The notes under the pieces: model-generated
Databases searched by the model: none
What the model saw: only the letters and a program-made list of their open reading frames with translations
Told to the model about the DNA's origin: nothing
Source: Stanieria cyanosphaera PCC 7437
GTDB lineage: Bacteria; Cyanobacteriota; Cyanobacteriia; Cyanobacteriales; Xenococcaceae
Assembly: GCF_000317575.1 (NCBI RefSeq)
Contig: NC_019748.1
Location: 4,050,501 to 4,114,500 of the forward strand
Direction: 5' to 3'
DNA: 64,000 nucleotides
Program-made: the position numbers and the translations under genes
Shown: piece by piece, positions 63,468 to 64,000 of the stretch
Numbering within the stretch: the stretch's first letter is position 1
Layout: every line of letters starts with the position of its first letter

Positions 63468-64000
63468 TTAGGTTAATAATTGTTGATAAAATTCTAATTG
63501 TTGTTTTGCTAAAGCTGTATTAGTGTATTTAGTAATTACTCTTTGATATCCCATTTGAGAAAAGCGATCGCATAAATCTGGTTGCTCGATTAATTGTTTT
63601 AAATTGTGGGCTAAAGCTGTGGCATCTCCTTCTGGAAAAATTAAACCCGCATCACCAATTACATGAGGAATTTCTCCAGAATTAGAACCAATTACAGGAA
63701 CTTGACAAGCCATTGCTTCGATTAAAACATGACCAAATTGTTCTTTCCAACCAGCAGCAGTTAAAGTTTTAAATTGATAAGTTGTTTCTGATGGTAAAAC
63801 CAACACATTCATCAAATTAATATAATCAGGTACGCAGTCGTGAGGTACACTTTCAATGATAATTAATCTATCTTGTATTCCTGCTTCTCTAGCTTGCTGT
63901 TCAATTGTTTCTTTTAGTTCACCGCGACCTAGTAATAATAATTTCCAAGGCAAATAAGTAAGTGATGTTAAAGCTTTAATTAAAGTTAAAATTCCTTTTT
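63468..64000 (-). CDS. Glycosyltransferase family 4, C-terminal half (partial)
   Basis: The frame is open to the window edge at 64000 and reads on into the 5' part of the gene. Visible are KLLLLGRGELKETIEQQ, LVLPSETTYQF and EAMACQVPVIGSNSGEIPHVIGDAGLIFPEGD (E-x7-E donor-binding type). The opening residues beyond TTG 63953 (GILTLIKALTSL) belong to the same protein, so no start is inside the window. It is upstream of the GT8-like gene. Confidence 0.85.
   Translation of the reverse strand, partial: KGILTLIKALTSLTYLPWKLLLLGRGELKETIEQQAREAGIQDRLIIIESVPHDCVPDYINLMNVLVLPSETTYQFKTLTAAGWKEQFGHVLIEAMACQVPVIGSNSGEIPHVIGDAGLIFPEGDATALAHNLKQLIEQPDLCDRFSQMGYQRVITKYTNTALAKQQLEFYQQLLT

Noticed and set aside
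1-64000. CRISPR array, prophage, tRNA or rRNA genes.
   Set aside because: No spaced direct-repeat array, phage gene cluster, cloverleaf or rRNA segment was recognised in a reading of both strands; the short tandem repeats are heptamers without spacers.

Overview
The window is chromosomal DNA from a cyanobacterium. The evidence is a fused pantothenate synthetase/cytidylate kinase, many HIP1 octamers (GCGATCGC), a complete photosystem II assembly ('Pap', slr0144-slr0152-type) operon, an orange-carotenoid-protein C-terminal-domain homolog, a DUF1816 protein, a PatD-like protein, and a very AT-rich base composition with palindromic and heptamer repeats between genes. A unicellular or pleurocapsalean lineage such as Stanieria would fit, but this is a guess from general resemblance. 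No tRNA, rRNA, CRISPR array or prophage was recognised.

Layout. 0-14.3 kb is housekeeping: panC/cmk, an RlpA-like wall protein, purM, a PatD-like gene, the (p)ppGpp synthetase/hydrolase rel, a DUF1816 gene, a glyA-WecA/MraY-like-cinA run, cysS, and a CobW-type metallochaperone with a His-rich loop. 14.4-17.9 kb is the most unusual stretch. It holds an orphan colicin-E3-type ribosome-cleaving RNase domain, a probable immunity gene, and a 1,450-bp insertion sequence inserted eight codons before the stop of a slipin gene, with a perfect 5-bp target duplication. 18-29 kb carries a HAD phosphatase, queG, an OCP C-terminal homolog, two exopolysaccharide-type glycosyltransferases, a hydroxylase/SDR fusion whose last codons come from a MITE-like repeat, a PEP-CTERM protein, an amino-acid ABC ATPase, TspO and a CHASE3 histidine kinase.

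29.9-33 kb is one 1,042-residue membrane protein built on an almost exact 98-residue repeat. 33-38.5 kb is the nine-gene Pap operon in its complete known order, ending in the SpkG-like kinase. 39-50 kb holds an iron(III) ABC permease, secD-secF with a small membrane partner, a UPF0182 protein and an ArsM-like methyltransferase with a Cys-rich tail. 50-64 kb holds a P450 and an AraC regulator, a hicB-hicA toxin-antitoxin pair bracketed by copies of the start of the next gene (an ABC-F ATPase), glycosyltransferases, a pentapeptide protein, a type-2 NADH dehydrogenase, proline iminopeptidase, an orphan HicB-like protein beside a PD-(D/E)XK-like protein, a TldE/PmbA protein, and the start of a glycosyltransferase cluster that runs off the window.

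The mobile and repeat layer is rich: one intact IS; two copies of a ~170-210-bp MITE with ~30-bp terminal inverted repeats; three copies of a smaller ATAGC-ended element; a family of 28-bp palindromes whose two arms change together; and heptamer tandem repeats. The strongest candidates for something little described are the stand-alone E3-type toxin/immunity pair and the 98-residue-repeat membrane protein.
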